Origin: Propioniciclava tarda
GTDB taxonomy: Bacteria; Actinomycetota; Actinomycetes; Propionibacteriales; Propionibacteriaceae
Direction of reading: 5' to 3'
Assembly: GCF_900182665.1 (NCBI RefSeq)
Contig: NZ_FXTL01000007.1
Span: 62,001 to 126,000 of the forward strand
DNA length: 64,000 nt
The notes under the pieces: model-generated
Database searches by the model: none
Seen by the model: only the letters and a program-made list of their open reading frames with translations
Told to the model about the DNA's origin: nothing
Translations under genes and position numbers: made by a program
Shown: positions 25,424-34,149 of the stretch, in pieces
Layout: the number at the start of each line of letters is the position of its first letter
Numbering within the stretch: position 1 is the first letter of the stretch

Positions 25424-27004
25424 CTAGCGGGGGTCGTCGAGGACGTCGGCGAGGTCGATGAGCGTGTGCTCGGCGTGGGGGTCGAGCTGGGCGTAGTCGG
25501 TGCGCGTGTGGCCGCCTCGCGACTCGCGCCGGGTCAGCGCTGACGACGCCAGCATGTACCCCACGAGACCCTCGTCGGTGTCGACGTGGTCGCGTAGTTC
25601 ACGCAGGGCGGCCTTCAGCCCGGCCTCGTCGCGCAGGACGCCGCAGTGGCGGCTCATGACCGCGCGGACGGCGTCCACGTCGGCCTTGGGGGTCTGCGTG
25701 CGGGCGGGTCCGATGTTGACGGTGTGGGTGATGACCGGCATCGGGTGCGGGTGCTGGGGGTGGCCCTTGGCGAGATCCGCGGCGACCCAGCGAGCACAGA
25801 CGATCGCCTCCAGCAGCGAGTTGGACGCCAGCCGGTTGGCCCCGTGCAGGCCCGTCGAGCTCACCTCGCCGACGGCGTACAGGCCCCGGACGGTGGAGCG
25901 TCCGGCCTCGTCAACCAGCACTCCACCCATGTGGTAGTGGGCGGCCGGACGCACCTTGAGCAGGTCGACGGCCGGGTTCAGGCCTGCATCGCTCAGGATC
26001 TTGCTGATGCCCGGGAAGCGCGCGGCGAAGCCCGGACCTGGGTGCGTGCGGGCGTCCAGGTAGACGGTGTGGCCGGCCTGCAGGGCGGCCCACTCGGCGC
26101 GAGAGACGACGTCGCGGGCGCTCAGCGGGTTCTCGATGACCCGGTCGCCGTTCTCGTCGATCAGGATGGCTCCCTCGCCGCGGACCGCCTCGCTGACCAG
26201 GGGCATCGGGTCGAGCCCGACGTCCAGGCCGGTGGGGTGGAACTGCACCATCTCGACGTCGCGTAGCACGGCCCCGGCGCGGGCCGCGAGGGCGAGCCCG
26301 CCGCCCCGGGACGAGAGCGGGTTGGTGGTGTGCTGGAACAGGCTGCCGATGCCGCCCGTGGCCAGCACGACGCGATCGGTCTGGACGACCACGGTCCGTC
26401 CGCCGGTGCGGTTGCGGCCCGGACCCGAGGCGTCCATGAGGGTGTCGAAAGACGACTCACCGCCCAACTCGACCCGGAGGCCGACGACGGCGCCGTTCTC
26501 GGTCAGGATCTCCGAGCCCCACGCGTTGTCCCAGAGCTGGATGCTCGGCAGGGTCCGGGCCTTCTCGACGCACGAGCGCAGCAGCTCGGCGCCCGTCATG
26601 TCGCCCTGGGCGTGGACGATCCGGCGGCGGCAGTGGGCGCCCTCGAGCCCCAGGATGTAGCTGCCGTCCGGGTTGCGGTCGAAGCGCGTGCCGATCTCGG
26701 CCATCCGCTCGATGGCGTCCGGGGCGGCCTGGGTGATGCGCTCCACGGCGTCCGTCTCGCAGAGCCCGGCGCCGGCGGCGAGGGTGTCTCGGGTGTGCAG
26801 CTCGGGGGAGTCGTCCGGCCCGACCGCCGCGGAGACGCCGCCCTGGGCCCAGCCGGTCGACGTGCCGGTGGTGATCGGTCCGGCCGAGAGCACGATGCAC
26901 GGGATGGGGCTCAGTTCGATCGCCGTCATCAGGCCGGCCAGGCCGGCCCCCACGATGACGGGGCCGTCGCTGACGACGACGTCCGCGATGACCTTCGCGC
27001 TCAC
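25424..27004 (-). CDS. nadB: L-aspartate oxidase
   Basis: 526 aa. The FAD motif GPVIVGAGLAGLMTAIEL, TGWAQGGVSAA, the segment VRGEGAILIDENGDRV and the ATGGIGSLFQHTTNP and GEVSSTGLHGANRLASNSLL motifs are the standard L-aspartate oxidase landmarks. It oxidises aspartate to iminoaspartate for NadA. The GTG at 27004 overlaps the nadA stop by 4 bp and matches the expected N-terminus; the much longer upstream frame is a read-through of the nadA region in another frame. Confidence 0.95.
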   Translation of the reverse strand: MSAKVIADVVVSDGPVIVGAGLAGLMTAIELSPIPCIVLSAGPITTGTSTGWAQGGVSAAVGPDDSPELHTRDTLAAGAGLCETDAVERITQAAPDAIERMAEIGTRFDRNPDGSYILGLEGAHCRRRIVHAQGDMTGAELLRSCVEKARTLPSIQLWDNAWGSEILTENGAVVGLRVELGGESSFDTLMDASGPGRNRTGGRTVVVQTDRVVLATGGIGSLFQHTTNPLSSRGGGLALAARAGAVLRDVEMVQFHPTGLDVGLDPMPLVSEAVRGEGAILIDENGDRVIENPLSARDVVSRAEWAALQAGHTVYLDARTHPGPGFAARFPGISKILSDAGLNPAVDLLKVRPAAHYHMGGVLVDEAGRSTVRGLYAVGEVSSTGLHGANRLASNSLLEAIVCARWVAADLAKGHPQHPHPMPVITHTVNIGPARTQTPKADVDAVRAVMSRHCGVLRDEAGLKAALRELRDHVDTDEGLVGYMLASSALTRRESRGGHTRTDYAQLDPHAEHTLIDLADVLDDPR

Positions 27005-28020
27005 GTGCCGGCCTTCTTCGTCTCGGACGCCGTCGGCGCGGCCTTGGGCGGTGGCCCGACCTGCAGCATCCGGTCGACGGCGGCGCGGGCACGCTCGGCC
27101 ACCTCGGGGTCGATCTCGACCTGGGTCGTCATGGTCTCCAGGCTGTGGCGGATCTTCGCCAGCGTGTTCAGCTTCATGTACGGGCAGAGGTTGCACGGGC
27201 GCACGAAGTCGACGTCGGGGTTGGACTGCGCCACGTTGTCGCTCATCGAGCACTCGGTCATCAGCGCGACCTTGAGCGGCTTGCGCTTCTCGACGTAGTC
27301 CTGCATCTGGGCGGTCGAGCCGGCGAAGTCGGCGGCCTCCACCACGGGACGCGGGCACTCGGGGTGCGCCAGCACCTCGACGCCCGGGTAGTCGATGCGC
27401 ATCTGCGCGATGTCGGCCGGGGTGAACCGTTCGTGCACGATGCAGGAGCCGGGGTGGGTGATCATCTGGACGCCCGTCTGGGCGGCGATGTTCGCGGCCA
27501 GGTACTGGTCGGGGATCATGATGACCTCGGGTACGCCCAGGCTCTCGATGATGTGCACCGCGTTGCCGGAGGTGCAGCAGATGTCCGATTCGGCCTTCAC
27601 CGCGGCGCTCGTGTTCACGTACGTCACGACTGGGACGCCGGGGTGCTTGGCGCGCAGCGCGCGGACGTCCTCGGGGGTGATCGACTCGGCCAGCGAGCAG
27701 CCAGAGTTGATGTCGGGGATCAGCACCGTCTTGGCCGGGTTCAGCAGCTTGGCCGTCTCGGCCATGAAATGGACGCCGGCGAGGACGATGACGTCGGCGT
27801 CCACCGTGGTCGCCTCGCGAGCCAAGGCGAGGGAGTCGCCGACGATGTCGGCGACTCCGTGGTAGATCTCGGGCGTCATGTAGTTGTGGGCCAGGATGAC
27901 GGCGTTGCGCTCGCGCTTGAGGCGCAGGATCGCGTCCACGTCGTCGGTCATGGTCGCCCACTCGACGGACGGGATGACGTGGTCGACCTTGCTGTAGAGC
28001 TCGGCAGCGGTGGGGCTCAT
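27001..28020 (-). CDS. nadA: quinolinate synthase
   Basis: 339 aa. The three 4Fe-4S cysteine sites are visible: VADIVGDSLALARE region with VTYVNTSAAVKAESDICCTS, VLAHPECPRPV, and the last NLCPYMKLNTL. Other family segments include AHNYMTPEIYHGVADI and FAGSTAQMQDYV. It condenses iminoaspartate with dihydroxyacetone phosphate to quinolinate. A strong AGGAGG lies 4 nt before ATG 28020. A 15-bp interrupted palindrome sits 19 bp upstream of the start. Confidence 0.95.
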   Translation of the reverse strand: MSPTAAELYSKVDHVIPSVEWATMTDDVDAILRLKRERNAVILAHNYMTPEIYHGVADIVGDSLALAREATTVDADVIVLAGVHFMAETAKLLNPAKTVLIPDINSGCSLAESITPEDVRALRAKHPGVPVVTYVNTSAAVKAESDICCTSGNAVHIIESLGVPEVIMIPDQYLAANIAAQTGVQMITHPGSCIVHERFTPADIAQMRIDYPGVEVLAHPECPRPVVEAADFAGSTAQMQDYVEKRKPLKVALMTECSMSDNVAQSNPDVDFVRPCNLCPYMKLNTLAKIRHSLETMTTQVEIDPEVAERARAAVDRMLQVGPPPKAAPTASETKKAGT

Positions 28021-28038
28021 GGGGCCTCCTGAGGCATT

Positions 28039-28053
28039 TGCTCAACTTGAGCA
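28039..28053 (-). promoter_or_regulatory. candidate operator of the nadABC operon
   Basis: TGCTCAA at 28039-28045 and TTGAGCA at 28047-28053 form a perfect 7+7 palindrome around one base, 19 bp before the nadA start and overlapping the likely leader. An NrtR-type regulator is encoded at 32277, and NrtR proteins commonly control NAD synthesis genes. I infer NrtR binding. The actual NrtR consensus in this lineage is not known to me. Confidence 0.5.
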
Positions 28054-28093
28054 CAAGCACTGTACAACGCCGGACGCCCCTGTGAAAAGTCGG

Positions 28094-28396
28094 CTAGCGC
28101 GCGAGCACCTCGACGCGGCAACGCAGCCCGGACGCCCGAGCCAGCCGGGCATCCGCGGTCAGCAGGGTGGCGTCCATCGCCTCGGCACGTGCGACATAGG
28201 CGGCGTCGTAGATCGTGAGGTTGTTGCACAGTTCCCAACAGCTCAGCAGGAGGCCGACCCGTTGCAGGGGCAGTTCGGCGAGGTCGCTGAGGGCCAGCGC
28301 TGCCCGCCGGTCCGTGAGCTGGCCACCTCTCGACAAGCCGCGCCAGGCCGAGGTTACCTCGAGGTCGATCAGCGCCGGAGCGGCCAGCTCTTCGCC
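28094..28396 (-). pseudogene. N-terminally deleted VapC-type PIN-domain toxin
   Basis: The translated remnant reads EELAAPALIDLEVTSAWRG, then DLAELPLQRVGLLLSCWELC, NNLTIYDAAYVARAEAMDAT and LLTADARLARA, which is the body of a VapC PIN ribonuclease with two of its acidic catalytic positions (YDAAYVA and TADARLA). The first strand with the initial catalytic Asp is absent: going upstream the frame runs straight into the end of the molybdenum hydroxylase gene. No VapB antitoxin is nearby. ATG/TTG starts internal to the frame would give an inactive 80-aa protein. Confidence 0.7.
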
Positions 28397-28456
28397 GCTG
28401 AGCCGACTTCGTGCCCTCTCCCGAGGCCGCTGAAAGGCGCGCGTTTTGTCCGCGGT

Positions 28457-31393
28457 TCAGCGGTGCTGCAGGCCGACCGTGGGGGTCTGTAGGGCGTTCC
28501 AAACCCGCTCCGGGGTGAAGGGCAGGTTGTCGATCGCGACGCCGGTGGCGTTCAGGATCGCGTTCCGGACGGCCGGCGCGACGGCGTCCTTCGGGATCTC
28601 CGCGACCGCCTTGGCGCCGAATGGACCCGTCTTCTCCCAGGTCTGGACCAGGTAGACCTCCACGTCCGGCATCTCGTCGGCGCGGTAGATCTTGTACGGA
28701 CCGAACTGGGCGTTCAGCATGCGGCCGCCCTCGTCGAAGGCGTACTCCTCGCAGTGCGCGTAGCCGAGCGCCTGGATCAGGCCGCCCTCGACCTGACCGG
28801 ACGCGGTGACCGGGTTGATCGCGACGCCGCAGTCGACGGCCATGACCAGCTTCTTGACGGTCACCTGGCCGGTCGTGATGTCGACCTCGACCTCGGCCAT
28901 CTTGGCCGCGAACGGCGGCGGGCAGTCGACGGCCATGAAGGACTCGACGGCCATGATCTGCTCCTGGTCCTTCTGGTGGAGTGAGTGCAGCGCCACCCGT
29001 TCGAGCGTCACCGAACGGCCGTCGGACGCCCACGCCTCGCCGTCGCGCAGGGTGACGCCGTCGGCGTCCACCTCGAGGAGCATGGCCGCCCGCTCGCGGA
29101 TCCGCTGAGCGACCTTCTCGGCCGCCCGCTTGACCGCCGTGCCGGAGATGTACGTCGTCGAGCTGGCGTAGGCGCCGACGTCGAACGGGGTCATGTCGGT
29201 GTCGGAGGAGTAGACCAAGATGCGGTCCAGCGGGACGCCCAGCGTTTCGGCGGCGATCTGGCCGAGCACCGTGTCGGCTCCCGTGCCGATGTCGGTGGCC
29301 CCGATCAGCAGGTTGAACGAGCCGTCGTCGTTGATCTTGATGGACGCGCCGCCCATGTCGAGGAACGGAATTCCCGAGCCGTGCATGGCGAGCGCGAAGC
29401 CGATGCCGCGGCGGATGTTCGGCCGATCCTTCGGGGAGACCCAGTCGGGGTCGTTCCGGCGATGCCAGCCGATCGCCCGCTGAGCCTGGGCGACGCACTC
29501 CTCGGTGCCGCAGGTCATCACCTTGGGGTACTCGTCGAGTTCCTCCTGGATGGCGGTCTCGCCCAGGTGCGGCGCGATGTCGAGCTCGTCGCCGACCTTG
29601 ACCCAGTTCTTGCGCTTGAACTCCAAGACGTCGAGGCCCAACTCGTGGGCGATGTCCTCAAGGTGCGCCTCGAGCGCGAACTCCGACTGTGGAGCCCCGT
29701 AGCCGCGGTAGGCGCCCGGCACCGGGATGTTGGTGTAGACCACGTCGCAGCGGAACCGCTTGTTCTTGGCGTTGTACTGCGACAGCCCGCGCATGCCGGT
29801 GATCGTCTGGACGGTGTAGCCGTGCGAGCCGTAGGCACCGGTATTGCCGATGACGTACAGGTCCTGGGCGAGGAGGGTGCCGTCCTCGGCGACGCCGGTG
29901 CGGTAGGTCAGCGTCTGCGGGTGGCGCGTCCGAGCCGAGATGAACTCCTCTTCGCGCGTCAGAACCAGCCGCACCGGACGCCTCGTCCGGATGGCCAGCA
30001 ACGCGACGATGTCTTCGATCAGCATCTCCTGCTTGGCGCCGAAGCCGCCGCCGATGCGCGGCTTGATGACCCGAATGTCGCGGACGGGCATCTCGATCAG
30101 CGGCGCGATCATCCGCCGGACATGGAACGGCACCTGGGTGGCCGTACGGATCACCATGCGCTCGTCCTCGTCGAGCCAGGCCACGGCGACGTGCGGCTCC
30201 ATCGGGCACTGCTGCACCTGGTGGACGCGGAACGTCTGCTCGAAGTAATGCGGCGCCTCGGCCAGCGCCTTCTCGACGTCGCCGCGCTCGGCGAAGATCC
30301 AGTGCACCTTGTTGAGGGACGCGTCCCGGATGTGCTCGGTGTCGTCCTCGTCGTGGATGACAGGAGCGCCCGGCTTCAGCGCCTCGCGCTCGTCGAAGAC
30401 GGCCGGCAGCACGTCGTAGGTCACCCTGATCAGGCGGCAGGCCTCGGCGGCGATCTCCTCGCTGTCGGCCGCGACGGCGGCCACGCGGTCGCCCACGTGC
30501 CGGACCTTGTTGTCGAAGCTGACCTGGTCGTACGGATGCGGGTTGGGGTAGCTCTGCCCGCCCGAGGCGTACTTGATGCGCTTGGTGTTCTTGTAATGCA
30601 GCACCTCGTGGACGCCGGGCAAGGCGCGCGCGGCCGAGTCGTCGATGTCGAGGATCCGGGCGTGGGCATGCGGCGAGCGCAGCACCTTCGCGGTGAGGGT
30701 GCCCCGCAGCTCGATGTCGTCGGTGAACGCGGGATTGCCCTTGGCGAGCTTGACGATGTCGACCTTCAGCTCCGGGTGGCCGACGACGGCCAGGTCCGGC
30801 ACGTCGCGCGACGGGATCACCTTCGGCACGGCCGGGCGCACGTCCGGCGGCATGGCCGACGGGTCGTAGGCCGACGCGTGGACGCCGTCGGTCAACGCCT
30901 CGACGACGTGAACCGCGAACGGCTCGACCGGCTCGCCGCGCAGCACGGACGCCGCGCGCAGCACCGCCTCGACCGGCTTCACGTACCCCGACTCGCGGTC
31001 GAGGATGCCACTCAGCATGTCGCGAACCTCACCTTCGCTCGGCGACGGACTCCGCCGCAGCAGCGCCAGCGTGCCGAGCACCATCGCTCCGGACGAGTAG
31101 CCCGACTGCAGCGCGCCGACATCGGCGAATGCCTGCTGGATCGGATGCAACTCCCGCGCGGTGTTGAGCGCCTCGACCGTGGTGACCTCATGGCCGTCGG
31201 CCTGCAGTGCCAGCATCACGTCGGCGCTGGCCAACTCGCCGTCCAGCAGCACCGCGGCGGCGCCCGTCTCGCCCGTCTCGGACGCGAACCGGACCGATTT
31301 GAGCCCCTCCGCGCGCAGGACGTCCATCAGGGTCGCGCCTGGCGAGACGTCGCGGGTGATCAGCGTGCCGTTCAGGGTGAAAGTGAGGTTCAT
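28457..31393 (-). CDS. xanthine dehydrogenase-family molybdenum hydroxylase fused to a cysteine-less ferredoxin-like domain
   Basis: 978 aa. Residues 1-160 have the fold pattern of the two-cluster 2Fe-2S domain (VRFASETGETGAAAVLLDG; QSGYSSGAMVL; LSGILDRESGYVKP), but all eight cluster cysteines are replaced (positions 38, 43, 46, 58, 97, 100, 132, 134). From about residue 200 the large molybdopterin subunit is intact: KGNPAFTDDIELRGTL, QVQQCPMEPHVA, IGGGFGAKQE, GAYRGYGAPQSEFALE and GPFGAKAVAEIP, with the catalytic Glu. The fused order and GAYRGYGA motif resemble selenium-dependent xanthine dehydrogenases. Substrate unknown; it lies between NAD genes, so a pyridine or purine ring is plausible. 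The FAD subunit is 11 bp upstream. Confidence 0.88.
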   Translation of the reverse strand: MNLTFTLNGTLITRDVSPGATLMDVLRAEGLKSVRFASETGETGAAAVLLDGELASADVMLALQADGHEVTTVEALNTARELHPIQQAFADVGALQSGYSSGAMVLGTLALLRRSPSPSEGEVRDMLSGILDRESGYVKPVEAVLRAASVLRGEPVEPFAVHVVEALTDGVHASAYDPSAMPPDVRPAVPKVIPSRDVPDLAVVGHPELKVDIVKLAKGNPAFTDDIELRGTLTAKVLRSPHAHARILDIDDSAARALPGVHEVLHYKNTKRIKYASGGQSYPNPHPYDQVSFDNKVRHVGDRVAAVAADSEEIAAEACRLIRVTYDVLPAVFDEREALKPGAPVIHDEDDTEHIRDASLNKVHWIFAERGDVEKALAEAPHYFEQTFRVHQVQQCPMEPHVAVAWLDEDERMVIRTATQVPFHVRRMIAPLIEMPVRDIRVIKPRIGGGFGAKQEMLIEDIVALLAIRTRRPVRLVLTREEEFISARTRHPQTLTYRTGVAEDGTLLAQDLYVIGNTGAYGSHGYTVQTITGMRGLSQYNAKNKRFRCDVVYTNIPVPGAYRGYGAPQSEFALEAHLEDIAHELGLDVLEFKRKNWVKVGDELDIAPHLGETAIQEELDEYPKVMTCGTEECVAQAQRAIGWHRRNDPDWVSPKDRPNIRRGIGFALAMHGSGIPFLDMGGASIKINDDGSFNLLIGATDIGTGADTVLGQIAAETLGVPLDRILVYSSDTDMTPFDVGAYASSTTYISGTAVKRAAEKVAQRIRERAAMLLEVDADGVTLRDGEAWASDGRSVTLERVALHSLHQKDQEQIMAVESFMAVDCPPPFAAKMAEVEVDITTGQVTVKKLVMAVDCGVAINPVTASGQVEGGLIQALGYAHCEEYAFDEGGRMLNAQFGPYKIYRADEMPDVEVYLVQTWEKTGPFGAKAVAEIPKDAVAPAVRNAILNATGVAIDNLPFTPERVWNALQTPTVGLQHR

Positions 31394-31404
31394 CGCCAGC
31401 CCTT

Positions 31405-32157
31405 TCAGTTGGACGCCAGCGCGTCGAGGACGCGTGCCAGATGGACGGCGGCCAGGTGTCGCCGGTAGTCGGCGCTGCCGCGGAAGTCGGCCGAGGGTTC
31501 CAGCCAGGACGCCGGATCGGCGGCCTCGGCGTCCACCACGATCGGCGTCGCGGCGACGCCGGTGACGGCGCGCGCGACCGAGCGGTCGGGACGGCGGCGT
31601 CCGACGACGGCGACGATGGGGACGTCGGCCGGGGTGCGCCGGGTCGCCGACGTAGCCCAGGTGCCGTCGGTCGCCACGACGACCGCCGTGATCACGCCGC
31701 GGCCTACGCCCTCGGCCAGCACGGTCGCCAGCGCGACCGTCCGCTCCCCGGACGCGTCCGCCAGCACGACGGAGGCGTCCGCGGCCAACAGCCCCGCGAG
31801 CAGGACGCTCTCGGGGTCCCGGCCTGCCACGACACCGCCGATGGTCGCCCGGCCGCGCAGCGTGGACGGCTCCTCGGCGCGCGCGAGATCCCTCAGCGCG
31901 CCCGGCAGCGATTCGGTGTCGGCCACGGCCTGCAGCGACGCCATCGCGCCCAGCCGGACGCGACCCGCGGCGTCCGAGACGATCGACGACAGCCCCAGCG
32001 ACTGCAAGTCGACGACCTCGATGTCGCCCAACTCGCCGGTGTTGAGGCGTCCGACCAGGTCGGAGCCGCCGCCGAGAACGTGGGCTCCGTCCCGCTCCAG
32101 GAGGGCGAGCGCCTCCTCCAGGCTGGACGGGCGGTGATAGGCCGATACTCGCGGCAT
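31405..32157 (-). CDS. FAD-binding subunit of molybdenum hydroxylase
   Basis: 250 aa. It opens with the CoxM/XdhB-type pattern YHRPSSLEEALALLERDGAH, then VLGGGSDLVGRLNTGEL for FAD binding, RVRLGAMASLQAVADTESL and the TLRGRATIGGVVAGRDPESV stretch, where the second FAD motif normally reads I.N.ATIGGN. The C-terminal CO dehydrogenase flavoprotein domain is present. A textbook AAGGAGG precedes ATG 32157. It is paired with the large subunit downstream (11 bp). With no Fe-S clusters between the molybdenum site and the flavin, direct electron transfer would have to be unconventional. Confidence 0.85.
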   Translation of the reverse strand: MPRVSAYHRPSSLEEALALLERDGAHVLGGGSDLVGRLNTGELGDIEVVDLQSLGLSSIVSDAAGRVRLGAMASLQAVADTESLPGALRDLARAEEPSTLRGRATIGGVVAGRDPESVLLAGLLAADASVVLADASGERTVALATVLAEGVGRGVITAVVVATDGTWATSATRRTPADVPIVAVVGRRRPDRSVARAVTGVAATPIVVDAEAADPASWLEPSADFRGSADYRRHLAAVHLARVLDALASN

Positions 32158-32276
32158 GGCAGCCTCCTTAGACGCTGGCGAAACCTGCTCACCCGGGGCC
32201 GGGCTACCCGCGAAACGTACCTGAGCGCGCGCCGGATGCCTATGGAAAACCAAGTTGCAGCGGGCGGCAACCTGCC

Positions 32277-33197
32277 TCAGCGCGAGCGCGTCGTGGGCAG
32301 CTTGGTGCCGGCCGCCGAGCGCTGCTGAACGACGTCGCGCCGGAAGCGGTAGAGCCGCGCCGGACGCCCTCCCGTCGCCGCGGAGGCGCCGGTGTCCTCC
32401 ACCAGCGCTTGCTGTTCGATGAGGCGGCGGAAGTTCTGCGTGTGGACGGCTCGTCCGGCCAGGGCCTCGACGCACGACTGAAGCTGGCCGAGCGTGAACT
32501 CGTCGGGCATCAGTTCGAACACGACCGGCCGGTAGGTGATCTTGGCGCGCAGCCGGGCCACCGCCGTGGCGACGATGCGGCGATGGTCGGCGTCCATCCT
32601 GACGCCGGTGAACGGTGCCGAGACGCCGCCGGGAGCCTCCGCGATCAGCCCGGCCTCGTAGAGCAGTTCGTAGCGCTGCAGGGCCAGGTCGGGCTCCCAG
32701 GGCTGGGAGTCCAGCCCGAACAGGGACGCCGCCCGCGCGGCCCGCCGCTCGCGGGCGGTCGCGTCGGCGTCCTCGACCCAGGTCCGGACGCCGCCGACGA
32801 CGGCGTCCAGCGCGGACGTGCCGTCGCGCAGGTCCTCGGAGGGGAACAGCTCGTACCACGGACGCCACACGCCGCTGCGCGGCCCCGTGCCGGAGTTCGC
32901 GGTGAGGCCCAGGTAGCAGATCGAGATGCGCCGCGCCGCCCGGTCGCGGTCGGAGTCGGCGAACGTGTACAGCTGCTCGAGGTAGCCGAGCTGGCGTCCG
33001 GTCTGGCTCTCCGCCCACGCCCGCACTGCGGCCTGCAGCGACCGGTGGCCCTCGAGGAGCGGTCCGGAGGGCAGGCGCGTCGCGTCGTTCACCTCCAGGA
33101 CGCAGGGCGTGCCGTCCACCATGGCCACGACCACCGCGACGACCTCGGCCGCGACCGCCTGGGCGGCGGTCGGGTCCGGCGTCGGCGTCGTGGTCAT
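32277..33197 (-). CDS. nrtR: NrtR-type NUDIX-like transcriptional regulator of NAD metabolism
   Basis: 306 aa from ATG 33197, overlapping the upstream phosphotransferase stop by 4 bp (ATGA). The N-terminal half folds like a NUDIX protein (VEVVAVVVAMV-like strand, LQAAVRAWAESQTGRQLGYL) but lacks the catalytic GX5EX7REUXEEXGU box, so it is probably a ligand-binding domain. The C-terminal winged helix (LMPDEFTLGQLQSCVEALAG, NFRRLIEQQALVEDTG, GGRPARLYRFRRDV) is the NrtR DNA-binding type. Expected to sense ADP-ribose or a nucleotide and control nadABC 4 kb away (inference from family). Confidence 0.85.
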   Translation of the reverse strand: MTTTPTPDPTAAQAVAAEVVAVVVAMVDGTPCVLEVNDATRLPSGPLLEGHRSLQAAVRAWAESQTGRQLGYLEQLYTFADSDRDRAARRISICYLGLTANSGTGPRSGVWRPWYELFPSEDLRDGTSALDAVVGGVRTWVEDADATARERRAARAASLFGLDSQPWEPDLALQRYELLYEAGLIAEAPGGVSAPFTGVRMDADHRRIVATAVARLRAKITYRPVVFELMPDEFTLGQLQSCVEALAGRAVHTQNFRRLIEQQALVEDTGASAATGGRPARLYRFRRDVVQQRSAAGTKLPTTRSR

Positions 33198-34141
33198 GAG
33201 GAGAGGATATTCGGACGCCGACGCGGCGGCTCGCCGACGTCGAGGGGCTCTGCCGCCAGGGAGTCCAGGGCCTGGTGGGCGACGGCCAGCAGCGGCGGGC
33301 TGTCGTCGGAGTTCGTGACGAACGCCAAAGCCAGGTACAGCGCCCAGGCGCGCGCTCGAGTCCAGACGTGCGGGTCGTAGGGGCCGGCGGACGCGGCGGC
33401 AACGAAGCGGCGGCGTCCGGCTCGGTCGTAGCTGAGCCACGCGGTCGCGAGGTCGGTAGCGGGGTCGCCGCAGCCGACGTCGCCCCAGTCGAGGACGCCG
33501 GCGAGGCGTCCGGAGTCAGCGAGCAGCAGGTTCAGCGGATGCAGGTCGCCGTGCAGCCACACCGGCGGGCCGCCCCAGGCGGGCGCGGCCGACCACGCCG
33601 CCCAACGGGCGGCCAGGTCCTCGCTCGCGCGGTTGTAGGAGGCCAGTCGGGTGGCGACGCGCTGACTCATCACGTCGCCGCCGATGGGGCCACCCCGCCA
33701 AGGGTTCACGGGGGCGTCCGCTGGCGCGGTGGTGTGCAGCGCGACCAGCGTCTCCGCGAGGTCCGTGGCCGACGGCGTCCGCTGGGCGATTCCGACGTCC
33801 GAACAGCGGATCCCGTCGCGATAAGGGGAGATGAGCCACGGGTGCGGGAAGTCGGCCGACGGCGTCCCGGCGTGCACGGCGGCGGGAACGAACGTGTTCA
33901 GGCGCGGTGCGAGGACCGGCAGCCAGTCGCGCTCGTGGGCGATGAGCGGGACCGCCAGCGCGCGCCGCGGCAGGCGCACCAGCAGGTCGTCGCCGAGGCG
34001 GTACAGCACGTTGTCCCAGCCATGCCCCAGTTCGGCGATCGGCAACTCAGCCCACTCCGGACGCTGCTGCCCGATCAGCCGCCGGACCAGGTGCTCGTCG
34101 ATCGGCCACTCGGCAGCCGGGATGTCGCCCACAGGTGCCAT
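33194..34141 (-). CDS. aminoglycoside phosphotransferase-like kinase (APH family)
   Basis: 315 aa. The kinase-like fold is visible in ELGHGWDNVLYRLGDDLLVR near the ATP site, WLHGDLHPLNLLLADSGRLA (catalytic HGDLHPxN) and VLDWGDVGCGDPATDLA (metal Asp). APH family members phosphorylate antibiotics, amino sugars or small metabolites; resistance is not implied. It is translationally coupled to nrtR by an ATGA overlap and divergent from the Eda-like gene across 8 bp. Confidence 0.85.
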   Translation of the reverse strand: MAPVGDIPAAEWPIDEHLVRRLIGQQRPEWAELPIAELGHGWDNVLYRLGDDLLVRLPRRALAVPLIAHERDWLPVLAPRLNTFVPAAVHAGTPSADFPHPWLISPYRDGIRCSDVGIAQRTPSATDLAETLVALHTTAPADAPVNPWRGGPIGGDVMSQRVATRLASYNRASEDLAARWAAWSAAPAWGGPPVWLHGDLHPLNLLLADSGRLAGVLDWGDVGCGDPATDLATAWLSYDRAGRRRFVAAASAGPYDPHVWTRARAWALYLALAFVTNSDDSPPLLAVAHQALDSLAAEPLDVGEPPRRRPNILSS

Positions 34142-34149
34142 TCAACCCC

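Noticed and set aside
25424-28060. 878-aa minus-strand frame covering nadB and most of nadA
   Set aside because: Only the part from 27004 down is protein-like; the upstream portion is the nadA region read in another frame (His/Arg-rich).
28021-28093. Riboswitch in the nadA leader
   Set aside because: Leader is only tens of bases and shows just one short palindrome, no aptamer-like structure.
28457-31393. Selenocysteine or cysteine recoding in the hydroxylase
   Set aside because: No in-frame TGA is found, and the cysteine positions are ordinary Ser/Thr/Ala/Asp/Glu codons.
29000-31468. 827-aa plus-strand frame opposite the Mo-hydroxylase gene
   Set aside because: Rich in His, Arg, Asp and Val in the manner of antisense frames of GC-rich genes, without any motif.
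33194-34141. Antibiotic resistance gene call for the APH-like protein
   Set aside because: The fold is shared with many metabolic kinases and there is no resistance context.
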